Source: Sulfurimonas sp. HSL3-2 (GTDB lineage: Bacteria > Campylobacterota > Campylobacteria > Campylobacterales > Sulfurimonadaceae). From it: a stretch of 64,000 nucleotides of DNA. Positions 28,522 through 37,373 of this stretch are shown here, piece after piece; the stretch's first letter is position 1, and every line of letters starts with the position of its first letter. The stretch covers positions 1,550,001-1,614,000 of the forward strand of contig NZ_CP147917.1 in NCBI RefSeq assembly GCF_039645965.1, in the 5' to 3' direction. The notes beneath the pieces were generated by a model. The model did not search any database, was not told the origin of the DNA, and saw only the letters and a list, made by a program, of their open reading frames with translations. The translations under genes and the position numbers were made by a program.

Positions 28522-29247
28522 CTACATTAGATAAAGTACGACATTTTTGTCGATCATTGTTTCAAAATGATTCAACAGCATATCTGCCGTTGATGTAGAA
28601 CCCAAATGACACCCTGAACACGTTCCCTGATAGTTTAGCCATACCTGCGGTTTCTCTCCCGGTATATAGTTTACAAGTTCGATCCCGCCGCCGTCGATTG
28701 CAAGTGTCGGACGGATCTTCGTCTCAATAAGGTTTTCGACCAATGCTCTTTGTTTGATGGCGTCAAGTGCATGAAATATTTCATTTTTTTCTGTCGCTAT
28801 AGATGAGTTGCTCACATAAGTGATGATCTCTTGAGCCTGCTTGTTGTCATTGTATGCAGCGGTGATAAGATAACGCATAGCCTCTGCATTGTTCCCTTTT
28901 TGTTTATAAAGTATCCCGGTTTTTAGTTGAGAGTCCACATGTCCGCTGTCTGCACCCATCTTGTAGTATTTCAGCGCTTCATCTTCGTCTATACTGCCTA
29001 ACATCCCTTTTTCATAAAAGATGCCGAGGCTGTGCTGTGCTTTAGTGCTGCCCAGCTCTGCAGCCTTAAGAAACCATGATTTTGCAAGTTCATAGCTTTG
29101 AGTACATCCGCGTCCCTGCATATGCATGATAGCAAGATTGACCATCGCATCCGGATTATTGGGTGCGGCCTCTTCGAAAAGTCCATAAGCTCCTATATAA
29201 TTTTTTGATTCAAACTCTTGTATCGCTTTATTAAATATTTCGCTCAT
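28522..29247 (-). CDS. Sel1/TPR-repeat protein fused to a NifU C-terminal domain
   Basis: 241 aa. Residues ~1-145 are Sel1-like repeats (AKSWFLKAAELGSTKAQ is typical). Residues ~165-241 are a NifU C-terminal (Nfu) scaffold domain: IETKIRPTLAIDGGGIELV, then CSGCHLGS with C210 and C213, which bridge a [4Fe-4S] cluster between two subunits. The Sel1 part probably binds a client protein, the Nfu part delivers a cluster. First gene of the minus-strand operon to ferredoxin 26877, with a sigma-54-type promoter. The N-terminal IscU-like part of NifU is absent. Confidence 0.92.
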   Translation of the reverse strand: MSEIFNKAIQEFESKNYIGAYGLFEEAAPNNPDAMVNLAIMHMQGRGCTQSYELAKSWFLKAAELGSTKAQHSLGIFYEKGMLGSIDEDEALKYYKMGADSGHVDSQLKTGILYKQKGNNAEAMRYLITAAYNDNKQAQEIITYVSNSSIATEKNEIFHALDAIKQRALVENLIETKIRPTLAIDGGGIELVNYIPGEKPQVWLNYQGTCSGCHLGSTSTADMLLNHFETMIDKNVVLYLM

Positions 29248-29286
29248 ACTATTTTCCTTTTTCTATGTACATTTTAAACTCATTAT

Positions 29287-29301
29287 GCATCAATTGTTCT
29301 A
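29287..29301 (-). promoter_or_regulatory. Sigma-54-type promoter of the Sel1-NifU/Mop/ferredoxin/nifX operon
   Basis: On the minus strand: TAGAAC-AATTG-ATGC-ATAA. Predicted start near 29275, leader about 28 nt. Its -24 box shares two bases (TA of CTAG) with the -24 box of the divergent promoter at 29300-29314. Confidence 0.65.
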
Positions 29302-29314
29302 GAACTGTTTTTGC
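29300..29314 (+). promoter_or_regulatory. Sigma-54-type promoter of the divergent NifX-like operon
   Basis: TAGAAC-TGTTT-TTGC-ACTT. Predicted start near 29326, leader about 37 nt. The palindrome GTTCTAGAAC (29296-29305) serves as -24 box on both strands. Confidence 0.7.
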
Positions 29315-29362
29315 ACTTAAGTGTACGAGACCTGGTTAACAGCTGATATATAAGGAGCTAAA

Positions 29363-29746
29363 ATGATTGCAATTCCGGTTGACTCTGCATCCATCGATGC
29401 AAAATCATCAAAACTTTTTGGAAATGTAAAAATGTTTGCTATCTATAAACCGACAGAAGATGCTTTCTTTTTTATACAAAACAAGGAAAGCGGAAACGGC
29501 ATAAACACTGCCAAACTACTAAAGAAGTGGGACATAAAAAGCGTAGTCTATTCATATATGGGCAACGGTCCCTTCTCTGAACTGAACAAAGACGAAATTG
29601 ATGTCTATTACATAGGAAAAGAGCCTATGGGACTCTCTGATATCGTCAAAAAGATCGGGGAGGATTCGTTTATAAAAGTAGATGCCGACAATGCTTCGAC
29701 ATATCTTGATCCAGGTACATCATCCCAAAATTGTGAGTGTACATGA
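29363..29746 (+). CDS. NifX/NafY-family cofactor-binding-like protein
   Basis: 127 aa. MIAIPVDSASIDAKSSKLFGNVKMFAIY is the dinitrogenase iron-molybdenum-cofactor domain start; NTAKLLKKWDIKSVVYSYMGNGPF matches the central part. The C-terminus CECT adds two Cys not typical for the family. A third stand-alone member in this window. Ribosome site AAGGAG. Ends in an ATGA overlap with the next gene. Confidence 0.8.
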   Translation: MIAIPVDSASIDAKSSKLFGNVKMFAIYKPTEDAFFFIQNKESGNGINTAKLLKKWDIKSVVYSYMGNGPFSELNKDEIDVYYIGKEPMGLSDIVKKIGEDSFIKVDADNASTYLDPGTSSQNCECT

Positions 29747-29967
29747 AAACAAATGAGATACTAACGACAGAGATGCAACAGATCAAGGCTATGATAATCG
29801 ATACCGTAACACAGCGCGATGCGTTTAAGACCGAAATGGAATTATGGTATCAGGAACATCCAAAACTACACTATCCGAATATGAAAAACCTCATACTGAT
29901 AGATGCGACACTGTCCAAGCTTGACAGTTTCTATAAGAAGTTATGGGATTATCATAATGCAAAGTAG
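29743..29967 (+). CDS. Small helical protein, 74 aa, nif operon
   Basis: Coupled to the preceding gene by ATGA. Fully helical, with QIKAMIIDTVTQRDAFKTEM and IDATLSKLDSFYKKLWDYH forming a probable helical hairpin. It resembles in shape, but not clearly in sequence, the Rop-like protein at 10209. Function unknown. Confidence 0.75.
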   Translation: MKTNEILTTEMQQIKAMIIDTVTQRDAFKTEMELWYQEHPKLHYPNMKNLILIDATLSKLDSFYKKLWDYHNAK

Positions 29968-29970
29968 TCT

Positions 29971-30573
29971 ATGAGCGAGACATACAAGAAAAAAGCCAGA
30001 CTTATAGATGAAATATCCGATATAGAGCAGTATAAGCCTATCTTGGAGAAAGACAGTTTTAAAAAAGATGAGCCTCATTGGAGAAGTATCAGTAAGAACA
30101 CGATCACGCTTTTTCAGGTGCTCATCGACCAAGACCTGAGAGATCTTGTAAATGTTCTGAGACATTATCCAATATATACCGAGTGGGTATGTGAGCATTT
30201 TAGATATGCCTATAGTTACAGCGAGAACGAAGCGGACATCGATGCGGCTTCTGAACTCCTTGTGCTTGGAGAAGAGCACTTTTCAAAACAGTTTGTAAGA
30301 AACGTCGTACGTAAACTTCCAAGGTGTGATGATATGAGTGTCGAAGAACTTTCAAAACTGGCTTTACATGTAGAGCAGAACCATAGCGACTGGCACCCGA
30401 TAGTGACCAACTATCTGTGCGACAATATTACAAAAGCGGTTAACAGATCGAACCTGCATCCGCTGCAGCGGATAGTCGTGACAAAACCGATACTGAGCAT
30501 AAAGCGTAAAGAGACCTACATATATGATGCCGAAGACCGTGATGCGGTTTTAGACATACCCTATATGAACTAA
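29971..30573 (+). CDS. Unknown 200-aa protein in nif operon
   Basis: Not recognised. Mostly helical with no membrane segments. WHPIVTNYLCDNI and PIYTEWVCEHFRYAYS have spacing reminiscent of helical repeat (HEAT/LRV-like) folds, but I cannot confirm repeats. Only three Cys. Follows the small helical protein by 3 bp and shares the NifX-like operon promoter. Confidence 0.75.
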   Translation: MSETYKKKARLIDEISDIEQYKPILEKDSFKKDEPHWRSISKNTITLFQVLIDQDLRDLVNVLRHYPIYTEWVCEHFRYAYSYSENEADIDAASELLVLGEEHFSKQFVRNVVRKLPRCDDMSVEELSKLALHVEQNHSDWHPIVTNYLCDNITKAVNRSNLHPLQRIVVTKPILSIKRKETYIYDAEDRDAVLDIPYMN

Positions 30574-30588
30574 AAAAATGGAGATAAG

Positions 30589-31101
30589 ATGGATAAAGAA
30601 ACACTAACACAAGACCTTTTAAAACATGCGAGAAACGCTTTTGAAACGGCATCTACAATACATGACAACCAAAGGGTTGAAGTCTATCTTAACGACGGCG
30701 TGGCAAAGACATCGGATGTCTTGGATGAAGGGGATGAGATCGTCTATACTCCCTCACGTATACTTTGTTATCAGATACACGGGTATGACTACTTAGAAGA
30801 TGAGATAAAGACCTGGATAGACTTTGCAAGAAAACTGCAGCAGCCTACAGATGACGGAATGCCGCTTCCCGAACCTACAAGTGTCGAGAAGTCGATACGC
30901 GAACTGATAGACGAGATCGCAAAAAGAAACGGCGTGAACAGAGATATGGTCAGCTCTTTTGAGGTATTTGCAAACCTGCCTATCGACCTGCTTGGAACGA
31001 TAGAACAGCAGATAATCGAATACTGGTGGAGTGCGGACGAAGAGGAAAACGGAAAGAAACTGGCACTTGCACAGATAGAAGAGGCTTTAAAAGGGGTCTA
31101 A
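30589..31101 (+). CDS. Unknown 170-aa protein ending the NifX-like operon
   Basis: Not recognised. N-terminal helix, then a beta-rich part (RVEVYLNDGVAKTSD, GDEIVYTPSR) with CYQIHGYDYLED, then a helical C-terminal half with VEKSIRELIDEIAKRNG. Acidic. Good ribosome site (GGAGATAAG), 15 bp after the 200-aa gene. Converges on the Sel1 gene at 31098. Confidence 0.75.
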   Translation: MDKETLTQDLLKHARNAFETASTIHDNQRVEVYLNDGVAKTSDVLDEGDEIVYTPSRILCYQIHGYDYLEDEIKTWIDFARKLQQPTDDGMPLPEPTSVEKSIRELIDEIAKRNGVNRDMVSSFEVFANLPIDLLGTIEQQIIEYWWSADEEENGKKLALAQIEEALKGV

Positions 31102-31505
31102 TACCCTTTTCTCTTCAACTCGTAGTAGTTTTTACACCCCTCTTCAAATCCTGCATCACATGCTTTTTTATAAAGCTCCGTGGCTTTTTTCTTGTCCTGC
31201 TTTACAGTATACCCGTAGTTGTACATCTTCGCGACTTTAGCACAGTCTTCGCCGTTACCCGAGATACACACTTTCAAAAACAGTTCTTTTGCTCTTAACT
31301 GATCTTTTTCCGTGCCGTATCCGAAGTAGTACATAGAGCCTAGCTTATCGCACGCTTCCATAAAACCGTCGCTGCACGCCTTTGACCAGATGCTTATGGC
31401 ATCATCAAGATTGCCCTTCTCATACGCTGAAGAACCATCTTTAAAAAGGTCTGCATTAGCACTTATGCCGATGAGGAGAAAAAGAGATAAAACTGTTTTT
31501 TTCAT
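31098..31505 (-). CDS. Secreted Sel1-repeat (Hcp-like) protein
   Basis: 135 aa. Signal peptide (1-18, cleavage after ANA). Sel1-like repeats with paired cysteines at repeat ends (ACSDGFMEACDKLG, VCISGNGEDCAKVA, ACDAGFEEGCKNYY), the pattern of Helicobacter cysteine-rich Hcp proteins, where each repeat has a disulfide. Probably periplasmic. Not evidently nif-related; it converges with the last gene of the nif operon, overlapping by 4 bp. Confidence 0.88.
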   Translation of the reverse strand: MKKTVLSLFLLIGISANADLFKDGSSAYEKGNLDDAISIWSKACSDGFMEACDKLGSMYYFGYGTEKDQLRAKELFLKVCISGNGEDCAKVAKMYNYGYTVKQDKKKATELYKKACDAGFEEGCKNYYELKRKGY

Positions 31506-31542
31506 TGCTGTTCCTTATATGAGAAAATTATAGCAGAACTCT

Positions 31543-33312
31543 CTAAATCAATTGATTTTTAATGAACTCCATATAGTGTCCCTCTTGCTCTTCAAGCTCT
31601 TTATGTGTCCCGCTTTGCACTATCTTGCCGTTGTCTAAGACATAGATCATATCTGCATTTTTAACGGTACTTAAACGGTGTGCGATGGTGATGACGGTCT
31701 TTTCTTTTAGTAGTGGCATAATGGTCGTGTAGAGTTTTGCCTCCGTTTGCACATCAAGTGCGGAAGTGGACTCATCAAAGATCACTATACTCGGGTCTGC
31801 GATGATCATCCTCGCTATGCTAAGGCGCTGTCTCTGCCCGCCTGAAAGACGGATACCGTGATGCCCGACTATAGTATCAAGACCTTGCGGCATCGCGTCG
31901 ATCATCTCGCTCAGCTGTGCTGTATGTAGTGCTTTAAATATCTCATCGTCACTAATGCTCTCATCTCCCATCGTTATGTTAAAACGAAGCGTGGAGTTAA
32001 AGAGTATGGGCATCTGAAGTACCAAGAATATCTTCTCTCTTAAAGAGTGTTTATCGAGTTCCTCTATGTTTATGCCGTTACATGTAATGACTCCGCCATC
32101 CTTTTCATAAAAGCCCGATATCACCTGAGCCAGTGTCGTCTTCCCGCTACCGCTTGCACCGATAAGTGCTATCTTAGAGCCTGAGGGGATATCAAACGAG
32201 ATATCTTGAAGTATCTGTTTGTCGGCATTGTATGAAAAGCTGAGATTTTTCAGTGAGATATCTACATGTACAGAGTCGATAACCTTCTCACCGCTGGCTT
32301 CGGTCTTAAGAGCGAGTATCTTATTAAGGCGTTTTATTGCTGCCATCGCAGAAGCGTAGGAGTATTGCATGGAGAGGATATCCTGTACGGGAGTCATGAT
32401 AAACCAGATGTAGCCGAACATCGCGAACATCATCCCGATACTCAGGTCACTGTATGCCACAAGAAGAAGTCCGCTTGCACGTAAAAGTTCGAACACAATG
32501 AGAAAGATCGTGTACGAAAGCTTCTCAAATGCTACACTTTTGTAGCCATACTCGTTTGAAGTCTTTTGTATGTCGGCCGCCTGAACGATCGCTTTTGAGA
32601 AAAAGTAGTCCTCTTTGTTGCTTGCTTTTATCTGTCCGTAAAGTTCCAAAGTCTCACCGATCTCGCTTTGAAACTTCTCGATAGACTCGTTCTCCTCTTT
32701 TTTGAGCACCCCTACTCTTTTTGCCATCTTTTTACTGACAAACATGATAAGAGGCTGGATAAAAAGGATCAGGATCCCAAGAAGCGGGTCTATCATTATC
32801 ATCACCACGCCCACGGCAAGCAGGGTCAGCACAGAAGAGACAAAACGGCTTACACTTGTGATGATAAAGCTGTCAAGCGTGTTGACATCGGTGATAAGAT
32901 TTGCCGTGATAGCTCCGCTTCCAAGAGTCTCATACTCGTTCATTGACGCGATCTTAAGATGTTTTATCAGCCTGCGTCTGATCATATATGTCACATATTT
33001 AGATATCTTTGTAAATATCTTCGTGATGATGACACCGAAGACAAAGTAGATAAAACGTAAAAAGATGACTGCCAAGGTGACGATAGCTATGTAGTAAAAA
33101 GCACTTCCAGAACCAAAAAGATAATCGATCGTACCCACAAAGTGCGACGGTTTATGCAGCAGGACCTCATCGACCATCACCGGAAGCATAAGCGGGATAG
33201 GCACGCTCAGCAAGATAGTGATGACGGTTATGATCTGTCCGTATATCAAAGCAGGCTTGTTATGCAGTATGAGTTTAAATATATATTTTAAAGTAATAGG
33301 TTCGTTATTCAT
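31543..33312 (-). CDS. ABC exporter, fused membrane and ATPase domains (MsbA-like)
   Basis: 589 aa half-transporter. Six membrane helices in residues ~1-320, then the ATPase: Walker A GASGSGKT, Q-loop LVLQMPIL, signature LSGGQRQR, Walker B IVIFDESTSALD and the switch His in IAHRLSTV. Probably exports a lipid or small molecule as a homodimer; the substrate cannot be told. Stands alone. Confidence 0.92.
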   Translation of the reverse strand: MNNEPITLKYIFKLILHNKPALIYGQIITVITILLSVPIPLMLPVMVDEVLLHKPSHFVGTIDYLFGSGSAFYYIAIVTLAVIFLRFIYFVFGVIITKIFTKISKYVTYMIRRRLIKHLKIASMNEYETLGSGAITANLITDVNTLDSFIITSVSRFVSSVLTLLAVGVVMIMIDPLLGILILFIQPLIMFVSKKMAKRVGVLKKEENESIEKFQSEIGETLELYGQIKASNKEDYFFSKAIVQAADIQKTSNEYGYKSVAFEKLSYTIFLIVFELLRASGLLLVAYSDLSIGMMFAMFGYIWFIMTPVQDILSMQYSYASAMAAIKRLNKILALKTEASGEKVIDSVHVDISLKNLSFSYNADKQILQDISFDIPSGSKIALIGASGSGKTTLAQVISGFYEKDGGVITCNGINIEELDKHSLREKIFLVLQMPILFNSTLRFNITMGDESISDDEIFKALHTAQLSEMIDAMPQGLDTIVGHHGIRLSGGQRQRLSIARMIIADPSIVIFDESTSALDVQTEAKLYTTIMPLLKEKTVITIAHRLSTVKNADMIYVLDNGKIVQSGTHKELEEQEGHYMEFIKNQLI

Positions 33313-33386
33313 GATGTAATTATATCTCTTACATGTAAAATCTTTATCTTTAGTGTAAAATTATAAAAACGCTTTAAAAGAGAACT

Positions 33387-33965
33387 ATGGAACGTGTAGA
33401 GTTTGGAGACCATTACAGAGATAGAAAGAACGCCGTATTTTTGGCTATCTATGTCAATGAGATATCGCCTTGGAAATACTTTAACGACGACATCAAACAT
33501 ATGATATGTCCGGCACTCATCATGATAGACAGATGGGACGGGCGTATGGGTTTTCCCGGCGGGACTGTCGATGAGGGGGAGGATCTTTTAGATGCTCTTG
33601 TACGCGAAGTCAAGGAGGAGATCGGTATCACCGTAAAACCGGAAAAAGTCCGTCCGATAGCAACACATGTCGGAAAGATAGCTACCCACCTTTACGCTCT
33701 TGAAGTCTTAGAAGTCGAGTTCCTGCACATCTACTACCATATCCTAAACAACTTTTCCCGCTCCATCTTGCTTCATGCTTATGAAGAGGGAGATAAGTCC
33801 CATTTTATGTCTGAGATCACCGGCATAAAGATAGTCCCTATCTTTGAACACAAAGAGAAGGGGATCAACCTTTTTTTACAAAACTCTTTTGCGGGTTCCT
33901 CAAAAGATGAGATACTAATTATGCTTGATGAGCTTTTTGGTATTGATAAGAGCAAGTTCGAATAG
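33387..33965 (+). CDS. Nudix hydrolase (NUDT16-like)
   Basis: 192 aa. Nudix box GGTVDEGEDLLDALVREV followed by KEEIGI (~59-82) is complete. The surrounding MICPALIMIDRWDGRMGFPGG and the long C-terminal part with HAYEEGDKSHFM resemble the NUDT16 group that acts on (deoxy)inosine nucleotides or RNA caps. Bacterial role uncertain. Its 3' end overlaps the DUF808 gene by 51 bp in convergent orientation. Confidence 0.9.
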   Translation: MERVEFGDHYRDRKNAVFLAIYVNEISPWKYFNDDIKHMICPALIMIDRWDGRMGFPGGTVDEGEDLLDALVREVKEEIGITVKPEKVRPIATHVGKIATHLYALEVLEVEFLHIYYHILNNFSRSILLHAYEEGDKSHFMSEITGIKIVPIFEHKEKGINLFLQNSFAGSSKDEILIMLDELFGIDKSKFE

Positions 33966-34790
33966 TCTTACAGCGACTATAACGACCACTCCAATAACAA
34001 GCCCTACTATCAGATCGTTAAGCAGGCTTGGAACACCTTCTATGAAATAATGGTGAAAAAACTCCACATGGTGAGCGAGTATCCCGCCGCCGACCAAGAT
34101 CATCGCAAACGTCCCGATAAATCCTAACGTTTTTATAAGTTTTGGCATAGCATTTATCAGAAAGTTCCCGCTTCTCGTTCTCTTTTTTTCTATCAGCCAG
34201 AAACCGACATTGTCCATTCTGACAATAAGTGCGACAAATCCGTACACTCCAAATGTAGCCAGTATCGCGACAAATACCGTAGAGATGACTTGAACCATAA
34301 AAGGCTCGTTGATGACCGTACCGAGTGCGATGACAACTATCTCTATCGAGAGTATAAAGTCTGTAAACACCGCCGACTTGATCTTCTTTTCTTCGATATC
34401 GAGGATGTTCTCTTTTGTAGAGTTTAAAAGCTCTTCATCTTTTTCTTCATGACCTTTATGAAACAGGTACTCCTCTATCTTCTCAGTGCCCTCATAAAGC
34501 AGATAAAGCCCGCCGAGCATAAGAATGTAGATGATAAGAGTCGGAGCCACACTGCTTAGTATAAATGCTATAGGCAGAATGATCGCTTTGTTTTTTAAAG
34601 AGCCTTTTGTGATCGCCCAGATGATGGCAAGTTCGCGCGACTGATCGAATCCCGTCGCTTTTTGCGCGTTGACTGCGAGGTCGTCGCCTAGTACCGCACT
34701 TGTTTTTTGTGTTGCTATCTTACTTGCGACTGCGACATCATCGGCTAGTGCCGCGATATCGTCTAAAAGCATAAAAATTCCCGATGCCAT
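33915..34790 (-). CDS. DUF808 inner-membrane protein (YedI-like)
   Basis: 291 aa. MASGIFMLLDDIAALADDVA is the conserved DUF808 start, followed by KTSAVLGDDLAVNA and at least six membrane helices (about 65-95, 137-160, 165-190, 215-240 and two near the C-terminus). Function unknown in the family. Standard length for the family. Confidence 0.9.
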   Translation of the reverse strand: MASGIFMLLDDIAALADDVAVASKIATQKTSAVLGDDLAVNAQKATGFDQSRELAIIWAITKGSLKNKAIILPIAFILSSVAPTLIIYILMLGGLYLLYEGTEKIEEYLFHKGHEEKDEELLNSTKENILDIEEKKIKSAVFTDFILSIEIVVIALGTVINEPFMVQVISTVFVAILATFGVYGFVALIVRMDNVGFWLIEKKRTRSGNFLINAMPKLIKTLGFIGTFAMILVGGGILAHHVEFFHHYFIEGVPSLLNDLIVGLVIGVVVIVAVRLFELALINTKKLIKHN

Positions 34791-34829
34791 CTATTCGTCT
34801 GTCCTTTTATTTTGTTAGCGTATTATACA

Positions 34830-35951
34830 TCAAATAGAGGGCTCAAGCATTATCTCAGTTATCTCGGAAGAGGCTCCAAGTCTCATCGGAGGGCCCCAGA
34901 AACCAGTTCCTTTATTTACATATATCTGCAGCTCTTTCGTATGTTGGTGCAGTCCGCTGATGTAGGGCTGTACTAGTCTTATCAAGAACTTAAAAGGATA
35001 TATCTGTCCGCCGTGGGTGTGGCCGCTGAGTATCAGGTCTACTTTACCGTTCACCTCTTCTATAAAGCGAGGCTGGTGTGCCAAAAGAATGGTCGGAGAG
35101 TCTTGGATACCTTTTAAAGCTTTGGGCAGATCCGGCATATAGCTCTTCGTCCTGTACCCGAACACGTCATAGACACCCGCAAGATTAAACCCTCTACCCG
35201 CTTCTCCTATGTAAACATTCTCGTTTTCAAGCACTCGTATGCCAAGCGACTTGACGGCAGCAATGATCTCGCCTATGCCGTGAAAGTACTCATGATTACC
35301 TACGATGAAATATGTACCGTACACAGAGCGGAGTTTTTTTAGCTCCTCTAATGTCTCTTTTGCATACTCGGCCTTGACGTCTATAAGATCACCCGTTATC
35401 ACCACTACATCAGGGTTTAAAGCATTGACTTTTCTTACTATGTCATGGATAAACTCTTTACCCACCAGACCGCCTATATGCAGGTCGCTTATCTGTGCTA
35501 TCTTGTACGGACGTGCAAGTCTTTTTATCTTGACCTTGACCTTCTCTACCCCTACGATTCTGGCCTCATACATCGCTCTGGCACTAAGTGATACTGCCAC
35601 GATCAGTGAAGAGATATCAAGTGATCTTTTAAAAAAATCTCTTCGCTTCTTTGAAATAGGTACAAGTGAAAGTATGATCCTAGAGAGATCATAGACGATC
35701 GCCGTACAAAAGAGTAAAAATAGTACGCCGATAGGAAGAGAAAGCAGATAATATAGCCAGCTTGGGATGTTTACGTAGTATCTTGCCGAGATATAAGCGA
35801 TAATACCGAGAAAATTGATGACCAAAAAGATATTCAGAGAGTGTTTGATCCTCTTTGAGAGATCCAGTTTTTCGATCAATCTCTTATGGATATAAAGATT
35901 TAACAAGACAAATACGGTTGAAAATATCAACCCAAATAGAAGTGCGTTCAT
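34830..35951 (-). CDS. Membrane-anchored metallophosphoesterase
   Basis: 373 aa. Three to four N-terminal membrane helices (~1-115), then a calcineurin-like phosphoesterase domain: DLHIGG, GDLID, GNHEYFHG, HQPRF and GHTHGGQ, i.e. all metal ligands. Related to YkuE/LpxH-like membrane-attached phosphoesterases; the substrate is probably a lipid or cyclic nucleotide. Confidence 0.92.
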   Translation of the reverse strand: MNALLFGLIFSTVFVLLNLYIHKRLIEKLDLSKRIKHSLNIFLVINFLGIIAYISARYYVNIPSWLYYLLSLPIGVLFLLFCTAIVYDLSRIILSLVPISKKRRDFFKRSLDISSLIVAVSLSARAMYEARIVGVEKVKVKIKRLARPYKIAQISDLHIGGLVGKEFIHDIVRKVNALNPDVVVITGDLIDVKAEYAKETLEELKKLRSVYGTYFIVGNHEYFHGIGEIIAAVKSLGIRVLENENVYIGEAGRGFNLAGVYDVFGYRTKSYMPDLPKALKGIQDSPTILLAHQPRFIEEVNGKVDLILSGHTHGGQIYPFKFLIRLVQPYISGLHQHTKELQIYVNKGTGFWGPPMRLGASSEITEIMLEPSI

Positions 35952-36031
35952 AAATTTGATTATATCAAATTAATATAAATTTGATAAAATAGTTTGACTT
36001 AAAAACTATGAGTGACAGCAAAGGTGTAAAG

Positions 36032-36958
36032 ATGATAGATATCAACAAAATACTGAGTGAGATAGAAGAGGAGATAAAGCCGTTTCTGCAGCAGGGCAAG
36101 GTAGCAGACTACATCCCTGCTCTTGCTCATGTAGACCCGGACCAGTTCGCGATGAGCGTGACTTTGTTTGACGGTACGACATACAGCATCGGCTGTTCTG
36201 ATACGAAGTTCTCTATCCAAAGCATCTCAAAAGTATTTACCTTTACAAAATCACTGAACATCTACAGTAAAGACCTCTATAAACGTGTAGGAAAAGAACC
36301 CTCGGGAAATCCTTTTAACTCTTTGGTGCAGTTAGAGTATGAAAAAGGGATCCCTCGTAACCCTTTTATAAATGCAGGGGCTATCGTAATCACCGACACC
36401 CTGCTCTCGCACTACAAAACGACAAACGATACGTTTGAGAAGATTCTTGATTTCATAAAAAACGTCGCGCATAACGATGATATCACCTATGATGAAGAGG
36501 TCTATCTTTCAGAATACAACCATGGCTATAGAAACTTAGCTCTTGCCAACTTGATGAAGAGTTTCGGCAATCTTGAAAATGAAGTCGAAGATGTAGTAAG
36601 AAGCTACTTTAAACACTGTTCTATCACGATGAGTACACAGGAACTCTCACGTGCGATGCTCTTTTTGGCAAACCACGGGACAGACCCTATCTCCGGCGAG
36701 AAGTTCATTACCGATAATCAGGCAAAACGTGTCAATGCAGTGATGCTGACATGCGGACATTACGATGCTTCAGGGGAGTTTGCTTTTCACGTCGGACTTC
36801 CGGGAAAAAGCGGTGTGGGAGGCGGGATCGTCGCCGTCGTCCCTAAGCTTATGAGCATAGCCGTCTTCTCGCCGAGGCTTAACAGCTGGGGGAACTCACT
36901 TGCAGGAACGCAGGCGCTTGAACTCTTTTCTCAAAAGAGCGGGTTATCGGTCTTCTAG
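36032..36958 (+). CDS. glsA: Glutaminase
   Basis: Hydrolyses glutamine to glutamate and ammonia. 308 aa from the ATG at 36032 (MIDINK), which has AAAGGTG upstream and aligns with E. coli glutaminase starts; the ATG at 36008 has no ribosome site. Beta-lactamase-like Ser-Lys pair S64/K67 (SIQSISKVF), NPFINAGAIV, YNHGYRNLALANLMKSFGN and GLPGKSGVGGGI are all family motifs. It could affect the internal glutamine signal for nitrogen status. Confidence 0.95.
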   Translation: MIDINKILSEIEEEIKPFLQQGKVADYIPALAHVDPDQFAMSVTLFDGTTYSIGCSDTKFSIQSISKVFTFTKSLNIYSKDLYKRVGKEPSGNPFNSLVQLEYEKGIPRNPFINAGAIVITDTLLSHYKTTNDTFEKILDFIKNVAHNDDITYDEEVYLSEYNHGYRNLALANLMKSFGNLENEVEDVVRSYFKHCSITMSTQELSRAMLFLANHGTDPISGEKFITDNQAKRVNAVMLTCGHYDASGEFAFHVGLPGKSGVGGGIVAVVPKLMSIAVFSPRLNSWGNSLAGTQALELFSQKSGLSVF

Positions 36959-37338
36959 CATGAGACCATGCTGATGACATCCTCTTTTTTAGGTACCAGA
37001 CACAAAAACTCGTAGTCCTCGTCACCGATCGTCTCATACATATGAGGTACATTTGCGGGGATATACAAGATATCGCCTTTTACTGCTTCAAACACCTCGT
37101 CACCAACAGTCACTTTCGCTTTGCCTTTTAGCACGAACTGTTCATGTTCTACGCTGTTTGTGTGAAAGGGCATATGGCCACCGACTTTAATTGTGAACTG
37201 TCTCATAGCAAAGTTCTCAGCTTCATCGGGTGAGAGAAGCATCTTCATAGAGACACCTTTTCCCGCTTTTTGTTCGACCGATGCTATCTCTGTAACTGCT
37301 TTTTTTATCATAAGAGGATCCTTACATGTAAGATGCAT
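36955..37338 (-). CDS. Cupin-domain protein
   Basis: 127 aa. One cupin barrel: GGHMPFHTNSVEHEQFVLKG (motif 1, metal His and Glu) and GDILYIPANVPHMYE (motif 2). Mostly a small metal-binding protein or sugar/amino-acid isomerase-like; no specific function. Overlaps glsA 3' end by 4 bp (convergent). The start region contains TTACATGTAA (37322-37331). Confidence 0.85.
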   Translation of the reverse strand: MHLTCKDPLMIKKAVTEIASVEQKAGKGVSMKMLLSPDEAENFAMRQFTIKVGGHMPFHTNSVEHEQFVLKGKAKVTVGDEVFEAVKGDILYIPANVPHMYETIGDEDYEFLCLVPKKEDVISMVSC

Positions 37339-37373
37339 TAAATTTTTGGAAAATATACCATAAAAACACTGGA

